A stretch of DNA of 64,000 nt from JBBQLG01 sp964251665 (GCA_964251665.1 CAXUKO010000002.1:558001-622000); one strand, 5' to 3'; positions 26,727 to 35,844 are shown, numbered from the stretch's first letter. Translations and numbers: made by a program. Notes: generated by a model not told the origin, from the sequence alone.

Positions 26727-28718
26727 TTAAACGCCCTTCAACACCAGCGCACCCAGTGGTGGGATACTTACCTCGACCGATTGCGGGCGGTGATGCCAGG
26801 CCTGCGGTTCGGTCGTGAGCGGGTTGGCGTTCGTTACGCCGGAACCGTAGTAGTGAATGTGGTCAGAGTTAAAAATCTCAACCCACGTTCCTGCCTGCGG
26901 TAAACCGATGCGGTAATTCCGGCGCGTCACCGGCGTCATGTTCAGCACGATTACAACCGTATCGGTGGGTTCATTGCCGAAGCGGGCATAGGTAACAATG
27001 CTGTTTTCGCGGTCATCCATTGCCAGCCACTCAAACCCATCGGCTGTGAAATTGCGCTCGTACAGGGCCGGTTCAGTGCGGTAAAGCCGGTTCAGGGCCT
27101 TCACACATTCTTTCATGCCCTGATGGGGGGCGTGTTGCAGCAGGTGCCAGTCAAGACTACCATCGAACTTCCATTCGGCCGTCTGCCCGAACTCACCCCC
27201 CATAAACAGCAGTTTGGTGCCGGGGTGCGTGAACATATAGCTGAACAGCAGCCGCAGGTTGGCGAACCGTTGCCACTCATCGCCCGGCATTTTGCTCAAC
27301 AGTGACTTTTTGCCGTACACCACTTCATCGTGGGAGAGCGGCAGCATAAAGTTCTCGCTGAAGCCGTAGGTCGTGCTGAAGGTCAGGTTGTCCTGATGGT
27401 ATTTACGAACAATCGGGTCGCGCTTGAAATAGACTAACGAGTCGTTCATCCAGCCCATCATCCACTTCATACCGAAACCCAGGCCATTGGCATACACGGG
27501 CCGCGTAACGCCCGGAAATGCCGTCGATTCCTCCGCAATGGTCTGTACATCAGGGTATTGCCCGTAAACTACTTCGTTCAGTTCTTTAAAGAGCGAAATG
27601 ACTTCCAGGTTTTCCCGACCGCCCAGGGCATTGGGCTCCCATTCGCCGGCCTTGCGCGAATAGTCTAAATACAGCATGGAGGCTACGGCATCTACCCGAA
27701 GCCCGTCGACGTGAAAACGGTCGAGCCAGAACAGGGCGTTTGAGATCAGGAACGAACGGACCTCATTGCGACCGTAGTTGAAGATGTAGCTTTTCCAGTC
27801 GGGGTGGTAGCCCCGGCGCCTGTCGGGGTGCTCGTAGAGGTGCGTCCCATCGAACTCATACAGGCCGTGCGCATCGCCGGGGAAGTGGGAAGGAACCCAG
27901 TCCAGCACCACACCGATACCCGCCTGATGCAATTGCTCAATTAAGTGCATGAACTCCTGCGGACTGCCGAACCGGCTGCTCGTGGCGTAGTAGCCCACAA
28001 TCTGATACCCCCACGATGGTTCGTAGGGATACTCCATAACGGGCATGAACTCGACATGGGTAAAGCCCATTTCCTGAATATAGGGCACCAGCGCAGTACC
28101 GATTTCGCCGTAGGAAAGAATACGCTCGGGATTACCGGGATCGCGCTGCCAGGAGGCCAGGTGCAGCTCATAGACCGACCAGGGCCGGTTTAGCCCGTTA
28201 TGGTCGGCACGGGTTTTTAGCCAGTCGGCGTCCTGCCACTCGTACCATGTACTCCAGACAATGGATGCCGTTTTAGGGGGATGTTCCCAGCGCAGGGCGT
28301 AGGGATCACTTTTCTCCAGTTCGCGGCCGTTGTTGCTGACAATGAAGTATTTATAGGTTTCGCCCTGCCCGATGTGGGGAATAAACACTTCCCAGATACC
28401 GGACGAATCCCAGCGCACATTCATGGGCGAAGAACCTTTGTCCCAGCCGTTAAAGTTGCCAATTACCGCTACGTACCGCGCCGATGGTGCCCAAACGGCA
28501 AAATAGGTGCCGGTTACGCCGTTATGGTCAACAACGTGCGACCCGAACTTGTCGTAAAGCTTGTAATGCTTTCCGGCCCTGAACAGGTGAACGTCGAAGT
28601 CCGAGAAGCGCGAATAAACACCTGATGGCTGCTCGGCGGGAGCAGACACAGTGTCAATGGCGGCCGGTTCGGGGGTCGGGGTAAGGTCCTGGGTGGTTGG
28701 TAGTTTCTGTTTGGCCAT
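26727..28718 (-). CDS. glgB: 1,4-alpha-glucan branching enzyme
   Basis: 663 residues from ATG 28718; the frame is open another 81 bp upstream through an inverted repeat, so the inner ATG is favoured. A CBM48 domain (about residues 60-165, ..VAVIGNFNGW..) is followed by a GH13 barrel with the catalytic aspartate in FHVDGLRVDAVAS, the acid/base glutamate in TIAEEST and the transition-state aspartate in LSHDEV, then a C-terminal beta-sandwich. It transfers alpha-1,4 chains to make alpha-1,6 branches in glycogen-like glucan. It is the last gene of an operon with glgE and maltokinase, the usual partnership for building branched glucan from maltose-1-phosphate. A long inverted repeat lies just upstream. 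Confidence 0.96.
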   Translation of the reverse strand: MAKQKLPTTQDLTPTPEPAAIDTVSAPAEQPSGVYSRFSDFDVHLFRAGKHYKLYDKFGSHVVDHNGVTGTYFAVWAPSARYVAVIGNFNGWDKGSSPMNVRWDSSGIWEVFIPHIGQGETYKYFIVSNNGRELEKSDPYALRWEHPPKTASIVWSTWYEWQDADWLKTRADHNGLNRPWSVYELHLASWQRDPGNPERILSYGEIGTALVPYIQEMGFTHVEFMPVMEYPYEPSWGYQIVGYYATSSRFGSPQEFMHLIEQLHQAGIGVVLDWVPSHFPGDAHGLYEFDGTHLYEHPDRRRGYHPDWKSYIFNYGRNEVRSFLISNALFWLDRFHVDGLRVDAVASMLYLDYSRKAGEWEPNALGGRENLEVISLFKELNEVVYGQYPDVQTIAEESTAFPGVTRPVYANGLGFGMKWMMGWMNDSLVYFKRDPIVRKYHQDNLTFSTTYGFSENFMLPLSHDEVVYGKKSLLSKMPGDEWQRFANLRLLFSYMFTHPGTKLLFMGGEFGQTAEWKFDGSLDWHLLQHAPHQGMKECVKALNRLYRTEPALYERNFTADGFEWLAMDDRENSIVTYARFGNEPTDTVVIVLNMTPVTRRNYRIGLPQAGTWVEIFNSDHIHYYGSGVTNANPLTTEPQAWHHRPQSVEVSIPPLGALVLKGV

Positions 28719-28733
28719 ATTGATCGAATACTC

Positions 28734-28799
28734 GTGTATCCCGGACGCCCACGTCCGGTTTGGCTGTTTAACGACCGGACGTGGGCGTCCGGGATACAC
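28734..28799. repeat. 26-bp perfect inverted repeat between maltokinase and glgB
   Basis: 28734-28759 is the exact reverse complement of 28774-28799, with a 14-nt loop. Each arm also contains a smaller palindrome (CCGGAC-gcccac-GTCCGG). There is no T-run. It looks like a REP-type element and could stabilise or attenuate the mRNA between the two genes. Confidence 0.85.
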
Positions 28800-28862
28800 A
28801 CTCCTTAAGCTGCGAAAATAGCAGTGCGGGTAATCTCCACAGGTATGTCTGTTAACGTCATG

Positions 28863-30542
28863 CTACACCGGTTCATCTTTCAGCAGGCCCGACTGCAGAC
28901 TCTGTACATCGGTGTTGCGGTCGGGGTTGGCCAGACGGATTTTCTCAATCTCCCTCACCACATCCATGATCCCTTTCAGCGGAATCTTGACCCACGAAGG
29001 CCGGTAGCTGATCTCATACCCCAGTTCATACACTGCCTTTTCGAGCAGGTAAATTAACAGGAGAAAATTGATTTCGTTGCTGTCTTTAAACAGGGGGTGT
29101 GGCGTGCCCAGCTCGGCCAGATACGCATCCAGGTACGTGTCGCGGATAAGTTTAAACCACCGATCCGATACGCGCTGTAAATGATGCGGCTCAATGCCAA
29201 CGGTTTCGTCGGCCGTAAACAGTTTGGCACTCACGGCATAATGATAGGACCGAATCATACCCGCCACATCTTTCAGGGGCGAATGCTTGATTTTACGCTC
29301 GGTGATGGTGCTTTCGGGTTCGCCCTCGAAGTCGATGATCACGAAATCCTGACCAGTGGGCGCACCGGTGTTGACGGCAAGTACCTGACCGAGGTGATAA
29401 TCGCCGTGAATACGGATGCGCTGGGAGCCGAGGGGCCGCGTGCGGAAATCCGCCACAAACTCGTCGATCATCTCCTTGGCCTCCATAAACACCCAGGCCA
29501 GCCGCTGCGCCAGCGGGTCGAGTTTGGTGTAATTGTCGATCAGCAGGTTGTACCGGCGTTCGAGCAGATCCTCGAACCGGCGGATGAGAAACTCACGGTA
29601 CTCGTCCGTAAACGGCTCAGGGACAAAGGCTTCGTCAGCCGTGCCGGGTTGAAACAACGCACAGTGCATCTCGGCGGTGCGCTTTCCCAGCAACTCCACA
29701 CGGTCGAAAACATCCTCCCGGATGGCAAACATACGGTTGGGCACCGCGTACAGAAAGTCGTTCAGCGAATCGCCCGTCTGCGCCCAGGTATCTTTGTCGT
29801 TGGCCACCATGCGCTGCATCATACCGAGGGTAATGGTGGCACCCTGCGACGCCGAACCGTTCGATGCTGCGTGACTAACCCGCCCCGGAATCTGCCACAC
29901 CAGGCTGCCTGCATAAGCCGGAATGTGTTCAAATCCACTGTTTTCGGTCATGAACGCTACCATTTCCACCTCCGGGTTCATCTCCGGGAATAGCTTGCGG
30001 TAGAGTTTCAGAAAGTATTTATCGCCGAAGGTCAGGGCCGAATTGCTGGAATCGACCGGTAACACCCTGGATGACAACTGCTCATCGGCATCAAATCCGC
30101 GGCCCCGATGAAAATTGATCTCGCCCATATCCTGCGGGAGGTGCCCATTCCGGGCGATGAGCGAAAACAGGGTCTGCCGGAAATGGTCCAGATAAATGGC
30201 ATCTACGAGCCAGCCATGCTGACTGTCCAGCGCTGCCTCGGCAATACGGCCTTTGTCGGGTACCTCCTGCACCTCCTCCCCGGTGGCAAAGGCCAGGGGC
30301 AGCAGGTAACTTTCGGGTGGTCCATCGGTGTACCGCACCTCCAGAATGAGCAGGTACGTTGTTTCGGTGATGACATGTTTTGCCTGAATGGACAACCCTT
30401 CCTGCGGCCGCGCCTTCCCGGCAAACCAGCGGCAGGTGTTGGCATACGCCAGAAGATGATTTGCCGCCAACTCATCCCAGAACGGGTCGATGGGACTCAG
30501 GTCAGGCCAGGCAGTTGGGTTAGTCAGCGGTGTAACAGGCAT
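28863..30542 (-). CDS. mak: Maltokinase (maltose-1-phosphate synthesis)
   Basis: 559 residues, one continuous protein kinase-like fold with the N-terminal cap typical of maltokinases (..ANTCRWFAGKARP.., residues 34-46). Catalytic motifs are IRIHGDYHLGQVL (HGD catalytic loop) and FVIIDFEGEP (metal-binding DFE). It phosphorylates maltose with ATP to give maltose-1-phosphate, the substrate of GlgE. In many bacteria it is fused to or next to trehalose synthase; here it stands alone. The start lies 5 bp after the glgE stop, so translation is probably coupled. Confidence is high from motifs and context. Confidence 0.93.
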   Translation of the reverse strand: MPVTPLTNPTAWPDLSPIDPFWDELAANHLLAYANTCRWFAGKARPQEGLSIQAKHVITETTYLLILEVRYTDGPPESYLLPLAFATGEEVQEVPDKGRIAEAALDSQHGWLVDAIYLDHFRQTLFSLIARNGHLPQDMGEINFHRGRGFDADEQLSSRVLPVDSSNSALTFGDKYFLKLYRKLFPEMNPEVEMVAFMTENSGFEHIPAYAGSLVWQIPGRVSHAASNGSASQGATITLGMMQRMVANDKDTWAQTGDSLNDFLYAVPNRMFAIREDVFDRVELLGKRTAEMHCALFQPGTADEAFVPEPFTDEYREFLIRRFEDLLERRYNLLIDNYTKLDPLAQRLAWVFMEAKEMIDEFVADFRTRPLGSQRIRIHGDYHLGQVLAVNTGAPTGQDFVIIDFEGEPESTITERKIKHSPLKDVAGMIRSYHYAVSAKLFTADETVGIEPHHLQRVSDRWFKLIRDTYLDAYLAELGTPHPLFKDSNEINFLLLIYLLEKAVYELGYEISYRPSWVKIPLKGIMDVVREIEKIRLANPDRNTDVQSLQSGLLKDEPV

Positions 30543-30547
30543 ACGAG

Positions 30548-32611
30548 TTAGACTTCAATCCGGAACAAATGCATGGGCAGCACGTACGGGTCCAGTTCGA
30601 CGTAATTCCACTCATCGCGCCAGGTATAACTGGCACCGGTCAGCAAATCGCGCACCACATAGTCCTGTCCGGCCGAAATGCCCAGCTGCCAGATCGGTAC
30701 CTGCACCAGGCCCGCCCGACGGCTGTAGGCATCGGTGTTGACTACAACTAACAGTTTATTGTCGCCTGTGGTTTTCAAATACGCCATAATCGCGTCGTCG
30801 TTCACCGTGCAGATCGTCAGGTTGGCGGTTGTTTGCAGGGCTACGTTTTCCCGGCGAATGCGGTTAACGAGCGTAATCAGGTAAGTTAACTTGTTGGTCT
30901 TGGTCCAGTCCCAGTGCCGTATTTCGTACTTTTCGGAATTGAGGAACTCTTCTTTTCCCGGAAACGGCTCGTGTTCCATCAGCTCGAACGACGGGCCATA
31001 AATGCCGTAGTTGCTCGACAGCGTGGCGGCCAGAAAATACCGGATCAGGAACTGAGGTTCATGACCCGTTTGAAGACTCGCCGGGTTGATATCGTGCGTG
31101 GTGGGCCAGAAGCTGGGCCGGAAGTAATAACGCATGGCATCGGGCCGACCATTGGTCAGCGTCAGTTCGCGCATGTATTCTTCCAGTTCTGACTTGGTAG
31201 GCCGCCAGGTGAAATACGTGTACGACTGTGCAAAGCCGAGTTTAGCCAGTTCCTGCATCACGCTGGGTTTGGTAAAGGCTTCGGCCAGGAACAGCATGTC
31301 CGGAAACTCCTTCTTCACTTCGGCAATGATCCACTGCCAGAAGGCAAACGGTTTGGTATGCGGATTATCGACCCGAATGATGCGCACACCCCAGTCCGCC
31401 CAAACCAGCAACACGCGCCGGAGTTCGAGCCAGAGGTTTTGCCAGTCGGCGGTTTCGAAGTTGACCGGGTAAATGTCCTGGTATTTTTTTGGTGGGTTTT
31501 CGGCGTACTGAATCGTGCCATCGGGCCGTTTCTTAAACCATTCGGGATGGTCTTTTGCCCACGGATGGTCCGGTGAACACTGAATAGCCAGGTCCATGGC
31601 GACCTCCATCTCGTAGTTTTTAGCGATGGCGATCAGGTGCCTGAAATCCTCGACCGTACCCAGTTCGGAATGAATGGTATCGTGTCCGCCCAATTCCGAG
31701 CCAATACCATAAGGGACCCCCGGTTCGCCCGGCTGCACCGTTACCGAGTTGTTTTTACCCTTGCGGTGGGCTGTACCAATGGGATGAATCGGGGGCAGAT
31801 AAAGCACGTCGAAACCCATCCCGGCGATGCGTGGTAACAGCTTTTCGACATCCCGGAAGGTACCGTGCCGGGGTGCGCCATTCTCCAGTTCTTCGGCCGC
31901 TGAACGCGGGAACAGGCAGTACCAGGTGCTGAACTCCGCCCGCGCGCGGTCAACCTCGACACTTAGTTCCGGGGTGTACCGGGTCGGGTGCTGCCGCTCG
32001 GGGTACTTCGTAAACCACTCGGCGAACTGGGCACTTTCCGCCAGCTGAATGGCTTCGTCGTAGTGGGCCTCTTCTCTAAATAAGGTGGCGACGCGCATCA
32101 GTTCGGCTTCGTCCTGAGCGTTGGGTGACACGCGGCCAGCCCGTTCGCGCATTCCGTCTACTAAGTCGGCACCGGCTAAGAGTTCACTTGTAATGCGCTG
32201 ACCGGCCCGAAGTTTCAGTTCGATTTCGTGTTGCCAGGTGGCAATGTGGTCTACCCAGCCTTCAATAGTGTAGTGATAACGACCCTGTTGCGCAACGGTA
32301 AAGGTGCCGCGCCACCGGTCGTTTCCCAGCAGCGTCATCGGGGCTTCCTGCCATTGTGTGTCGTGGGCAGGCTTGTATAACAGGCGGGCGGCCAATACGT
32401 CGTGACCATCGGCAAAAATGGTGGCTTCGACCGTGATGACGTCGCCGGGAATGGCTTTAACGGGAAACTTGCCGTGGTCAAGTTCGGGCGAAACCTGGCT
32501 GATGACCACGCGGGTCTGTCCTGATGCGGGAAGCGTAGCGTACAGTGCAATCCGGTCAGCTGTCTGACTGGACGAACTGAGGACTTTGGACGCTTTCGTT
32601 TGTTTTTTCAT
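30548..32611 (-). CDS. glgE: Alpha-1,4-glucan:maltose-1-phosphate maltosyltransferase
   Basis: 687 residues from ATG 32611 (MKKQTKASK); longer in-frame starts exist but add a non-conserved leader. A beta-sandwich N-domain (about residues 30-130) precedes a helical bundle and a GH13 barrel. Catalytic motifs match GlgE: nucleophile in IIRVDNPHTKPF, acid/base glutamate in LFLAEAFTKP, third aspartate in PTTHDINPA. It adds maltosyl units from maltose-1-phosphate to the non-reducing ends of alpha-glucans. First gene of the glgE-mak-glgB operon. Trehalose synthase, the usual source of maltose in this pathway, is not in the window, so maltose may come from elsewhere. Confidence 0.96.
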   Translation of the reverse strand: MKKQTKASKVLSSSSQTADRIALYATLPASGQTRVVISQVSPELDHGKFPVKAIPGDVITVEATIFADGHDVLAARLLYKPAHDTQWQEAPMTLLGNDRWRGTFTVAQQGRYHYTIEGWVDHIATWQHEIELKLRAGQRITSELLAGADLVDGMRERAGRVSPNAQDEAELMRVATLFREEAHYDEAIQLAESAQFAEWFTKYPERQHPTRYTPELSVEVDRARAEFSTWYCLFPRSAAEELENGAPRHGTFRDVEKLLPRIAGMGFDVLYLPPIHPIGTAHRKGKNNSVTVQPGEPGVPYGIGSELGGHDTIHSELGTVEDFRHLIAIAKNYEMEVAMDLAIQCSPDHPWAKDHPEWFKKRPDGTIQYAENPPKKYQDIYPVNFETADWQNLWLELRRVLLVWADWGVRIIRVDNPHTKPFAFWQWIIAEVKKEFPDMLFLAEAFTKPSVMQELAKLGFAQSYTYFTWRPTKSELEEYMRELTLTNGRPDAMRYYFRPSFWPTTHDINPASLQTGHEPQFLIRYFLAATLSSNYGIYGPSFELMEHEPFPGKEEFLNSEKYEIRHWDWTKTNKLTYLITLVNRIRRENVALQTTANLTICTVNDDAIMAYLKTTGDNKLLVVVNTDAYSRRAGLVQVPIWQLGISAGQDYVVRDLLTGASYTWRDEWNYVELDPYVLPMHLFRIEV

Positions 32612-32681
32612 AGGGTTGAATCCGGGGCAATGATGGCTCAAAAGTACATGCTTGCCACCGGGAATCAAACCCGCTAAAAAG

Positions 32682-32779
32682 GTCGTCCTTACCCCCAACC
32701 CCCCAAAGAAGTTTTAATCCGAGCGTAAGTAAAGCCCCCTTTAGGGTCAATCTGCCGGTGCGGTAGGGGTAAGGACGAT
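32682..32779. repeat. About 100-bp segment with imperfect terminal inverted repeats
   Basis: The 13-bp TCGTCCTTACCCC starts at 32683 and its exact reverse complement ends at 32778. The interior is C-rich then G-rich and non-coding. It could be a remnant MITE or the base of a long hairpin upstream of glgE. No target duplication was recognised. Confidence 0.45.
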
Positions 32780-32833
32780 CAGCAAAAAGCTAACCAGCGG
32801 TTAGTTAATTCAAATCAGGAGGTGGTGGTTCGT

Positions 32834-34246
32834 TTACTTCTTAATCCAGGCCAGCTGATTCACTTTCCGGCCAATGGCATAGCCCATCCGCAGGCCTTCT
32901 TCGCAATCCATCCGGTAATGAACCCCCAGATAAATGCGGGAGTAGGCATTTTCGGTCGCCATATCATAGAAGCTGCCAAATGCACGGGGCATCCCCAAAA
33001 ATTCAGTGCGGCCCTGATGGCAGTGATCTGTCATGGCGTAGTTATCGCCGTAGATACTCGTCAGCACCTCGGCGGCCACGCCCCCAAAGCAGGAATGACC
33101 TGACGGGTAGGCCGGAAACGGGGGCGTTATGCCCTGTCCAGTCGCGATAAGCGGATTATTCAGACTGCTTTTCCAGTCCGGGTCAATAGTCCGGCGGATG
33201 TATGATACTGGGCGTTCGACATTATAAATATACTTCGAGTTCCAGCAGGCCACCCCAACGTCGCTGAGGGCAATGCTTAGTTTGGTGTAGGTATAAACAG
33301 CTTTCGGCAGGGAGACTTTTTCGGTACGAACTACCTGTTGGGCAATGGCCATCCAGCGCCCCGCCGGCTCAAAGGTAAGTTTATAAATATCGTCGCTCCA
33401 GAACTCACCGACCCATTTGCTTTCGTAGGCAAGCGGAGTCGTAGCCGCATAAATTTCCAATGCCTGCGCAAACAGGGGTGAGGTAGTACCGGTGCCATAT
33501 GTGAGCGGAGACTTCGCTACCAGATCACTGCCGGTTGCTACAAAGGTGCGGACTTTTCCCCAGTAGGGCAGTAGCGCCCGGCCATAATCGGGGTAGGCGG
33601 GTTGCCATTTGCCCGCGCCGGTGGGGGGCGCATAGTCGGCAGGTTGATTGCGCAGGTAGGCTTCGTGCCCGGCCGCGTCGGCTTTGGAAAAGTCAAATAC
33701 CGCCGTCGCCACCGCCCGGCCAAACGCTTTCGAGCGGGTCACTTCGTCGGCCGAAACGGTGCCGAATGTCTGCTGACTATACGTACTTTCGATGCGGCTT
33801 TTCAGGGAGTCGGCCACGTTCGGAAAGAAGTTTTTCAGCATCACATAGTAGGCTTCGTGAACGGCCACATCCCACTGGTAGCGCTTGCCTTTCTCGATAC
33901 CCGGCACGGTCAGGCCCGCGAACGCAGGGGCCACCGAGGCATAGTCGCTTTGGCCGGGCACCATCGTTTCGTAGGCGGCCAGGTTGATATAGGCCAACGC
34001 ACGGGCCGCTACCGGCGGGCGATAGCCGGGGGCATACCGTTCGACCTGTAAAAACGTATCCATCCACTTCAGGCCAACCGTAGCGTCGGCGATGGGCGCC
34101 TGGGGCTGGGGCGTTGTTTTATCCGTCTGGCTACAGGAAAACAAAAATACGCCAAGCAGGGCGGTCAGGACGTACCGGATTGTGAAGCGAGCTAATGGGG
34201 CCGTCCAACTCGCAAACGGCCAGTAGTGGAAAGAGATAATGGTCAT
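32834..34246 (-). CDS. Vanadium-dependent haloperoxidase/PAP2-type lipoprotein
   Basis: 470 residues. A lipoprotein signal ends in FLFSC (Cys38). The C-terminal half carries the complete PAP2/vanadium-haloperoxidase active site: Lys338 and Arg345 in KYIYNVERP, SGH at 382-384 in AYPSGHSCFGG, and Arg437/His443/Asp447 in SRIYLGVHYRMD. Family enzymes bind vanadate and oxidise halides with hydrogen peroxide, or bind phosphate and act as acid phosphatases; the motif alone cannot decide. Relatives in marine Bacteroidota (Zobellia) are iodoperoxidases. It is anchored outside the cytoplasm, probably facing the periplasm or the surface. It stands alone, 222 bp from glgE and 180 bp from the TauE/SafE gene. 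Confidence 0.88.
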   Translation of the reverse strand: MTIISFHYWPFASWTAPLARFTIRYVLTALLGVFLFSCSQTDKTTPQPQAPIADATVGLKWMDTFLQVERYAPGYRPPVAARALAYINLAAYETMVPGQSDYASVAPAFAGLTVPGIEKGKRYQWDVAVHEAYYVMLKNFFPNVADSLKSRIESTYSQQTFGTVSADEVTRSKAFGRAVATAVFDFSKADAAGHEAYLRNQPADYAPPTGAGKWQPAYPDYGRALLPYWGKVRTFVATGSDLVAKSPLTYGTGTTSPLFAQALEIYAATTPLAYESKWVGEFWSDDIYKLTFEPAGRWMAIAQQVVRTEKVSLPKAVYTYTKLSIALSDVGVACWNSKYIYNVERPVSYIRRTIDPDWKSSLNNPLIATGQGITPPFPAYPSGHSCFGGVAAEVLTSIYGDNYAMTDHCHQGRTEFLGMPRAFGSFYDMATENAYSRIYLGVHYRMDCEEGLRMGYAIGRKVNQLAWIKK

Positions 34247-34297
34247 GCAGCTAACGATAAATAAGGAGGTGGGTGTTCAGAAAATGGTTCATTCGAC

Positions 34298-34327
34298 CTC
34301 ATTCGCCGGAAGGAACCGGCGAATGAG
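34298..34327. terminator. Hairpin between TauE/SafE and haloperoxidase genes
   Basis: A perfect 12-bp stem (34298-34309 with 34316-34327) with a 6-nt loop, no T-run on the minus strand. It may end TauE/SafE transcription or shape the 5' leader of the haloperoxidase mRNA. Confidence 0.45.
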
Positions 34328-34426
34328 CTAAGAAATTATTATTCATAAATAATGCCAAAATACGGCACTGCTCATTGGAATGCTGCTGGCTGGCAGATCA
34401 GTAAATCAGGCGGATACAACGGCGGG

Positions 34427-35431
34427 TCAGGTTCCGGAATCGTTGATTGTTTGTTGCTTCAGCCGGGCTAAAAAAGCGAAAATTCCCAAACCTCCGCCCA
34501 GCGTAACCGCGCAGAGCAGTAGTTGGGGCAGCGACGGCCGGATCACAACCAACGCGCCGACAAACTGCACCAACAAAATGACGTAGAGCAACCGGGCGAT
34601 GGCCTCGCGCGGGAGTTTACTGATGACAAAAGCACCCAACGGCGCAAAAAACACGACGACCGGTACGCAGGCTAACCACAGCTCGAACGATTCCTGATTA
34701 AAATCGTGCAGCACTCCGGCGTGCAGGAAAAAGCCCAGCAGCGTTTCGATGGTCATGATCAGCACCGATGATGGTGTAGCTACCTTTTCGTTGAGCCGGT
34801 AATAAATCGTGACCAAGCAAAAGGTGAAGATGTTGATGCCCGTCCCGAAAATGGACGAGATAATGCCGCCTACCAGCCCGAACAGGATCAGCCACCGTTG
34901 GTCGGCCGGAAGAAACGGCGTGATGGCCTCGACAACCGCCCGTTGCGGACGCCCGTTTTCGCGCCAGAGCGTAATGCCGAAACTCAGCCAGAGCGAGACG
35001 AAAAACAGCTTGGCCATTACCGGCGAAATCAGCGGTACGACGTAATACGTACCGAAAATCAGACCAAACACTCCGCCAATGGTAACGTACCGCACATAGT
35101 TCCAGTCGACGCGAACGCGCAGCCCCAGTATCAGCAGTGAGGCTGAGGTCATGCCGATGCTCTGAATGGCAAACGAAAAATTACGTGCGACGGGCGGGGG
35201 AATTTTCAGGAGCAGCGTAAAGACCGGATAGGAAATAGCCGCGCTGCCTTCGGGGCTGGCGCCGGCAATGAACGACCCGAAAATCATAGTCAGTGTAGCC
35301 GCCCACCGACGGGTCAGCATGGCCGGATCGGGCAGCGTTGTCAGGTACCAGCCCCAGCCGCTGAGTACACTGACAAGAAAGACAAAATAGAGAATCGGAA
35401 TACGGCAGGCTGGCTGCTTAGTGGTGGGCAT
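34427..35431 (-). CDS. TauE/SafE family membrane permease
   Basis: 334 residues with about eight hydrophobic segments arranged as two homologous halves: GSFIAGASPEGSAAISYPVF.. in the first and GLVGGIISSIFGTGINIFTF.. in the second. Such proteins carry small anions, mostly sulfite, sulfoacetate or similar sulfur compounds, across the inner membrane. The GASPEGSAA segment is a variant of the usual G-x-G-G-G motif of the family. No sulfur-metabolism gene is adjacent, so the substrate is open. It diverges from the small coiled-coil gene. Confidence 0.87.
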   Translation of the reverse strand: MPTTKQPACRIPILYFVFLVSVLSGWGWYLTTLPDPAMLTRRWAATLTMIFGSFIAGASPEGSAAISYPVFTLLLKIPPPVARNFSFAIQSIGMTSASLLILGLRVRVDWNYVRYVTIGGVFGLIFGTYYVVPLISPVMAKLFFVSLWLSFGITLWRENGRPQRAVVEAITPFLPADQRWLILFGLVGGIISSIFGTGINIFTFCLVTIYYRLNEKVATPSSVLIMTIETLLGFFLHAGVLHDFNQESFELWLACVPVVVFFAPLGAFVISKLPREAIARLLYVILLVQFVGALVVIRPSLPQLLLCAVTLGGGLGIFAFLARLKQQTINDSGT

Positions 35432-35482
35432 GAGCGGGTTACGAAATGATAAAGGTTGACAGTAATAAACCGCAGAACCGGA

Positions 35483-35512
35483 TTGCGGAGCGAGTCGATA
35501 CGTGTATATTTG
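35483..35512 (+). promoter_or_regulatory. Bacteroidota-type promoter for the asparagine-heptad protein
   Basis: TTG at 35483-35485, a 19-nt spacer, then TATATTTG at 35505-35512 match the -33/-7 consensus (TTTG...TAnnTTTG) of Bacteroidota sigma-70. Transcription would start near 35519, leaving a leader of about 47 nt before ATG 35566. Confidence 0.7.
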
Positions 35513-35565
35513 TCAGCCAATTCGGGCTGTTTACCACACACTTACTTCACAAAATCACGACTGCT

Positions 35566-35820
35566 ATGGCCGCCGAAACAAACGACCAGGTCCTGCACAA
35601 TCAGGAAACGATCATCAAAAACCAGGAAGCGATTCTGGGCAATCAGGAGCATATTCTGAAAAACCAGCAAACGCTGGAAGACATCCTCACGAATCAGAAA
35701 ACGATCATCAGCAATCAGGAGTCGATTCTGGGTAACCAGGATCATATCCTGAAAAATCAGCAAACGCTGGATGCTATTCTGGCCAATCAGGAGACTATTC
35801 TGAGCCTGCTCAAAAAATAG
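35566..35820 (+). CDS. Small asparagine-glutamine heptad-repeat coiled-coil protein
   Basis: 84 residues from ATG 35566; the frame is open upstream, but the promoter lies within that part. After an 11-residue lead (MAAETNDQVLH) the whole protein is repeats beginning with NQ: three heptads (NQETIIK, NQEAILG, NQEHILK), one 10-residue unit (NQQTLEDILT), the same set again with small changes, one more heptad and LLKK. Isoleucine or leucine at heptad positions 5 and 6 with asparagine at position 1 gives a parallel coiled-coil pattern with polar core layers. There is no signal peptide, cysteine or enzyme motif, so it is probably a cytoplasmic oligomer. The function is unknown. It has its own promoter and terminator and is monocistronic. 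Confidence 0.85.
   Translation: MAAETNDQVLHNQETIIKNQEAILGNQEHILKNQQTLEDILTNQKTIISNQESILGNQDHILKNQQTLDAILANQETILSLLKK
35599..35784 (+). repeat. 93-bp tandem duplication inside the heptad-repeat gene
   Basis: 35599-35691 and 35692-35784 each encode 31 residues (7+7+7+10) and are similar but not identical; a third partial copy follows. This shows growth of the gene by duplication of a 31-codon block. Confidence 0.85.
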
Positions 35821-35844
35821 GCTACGAATCAGTTCGTCGCGTTG

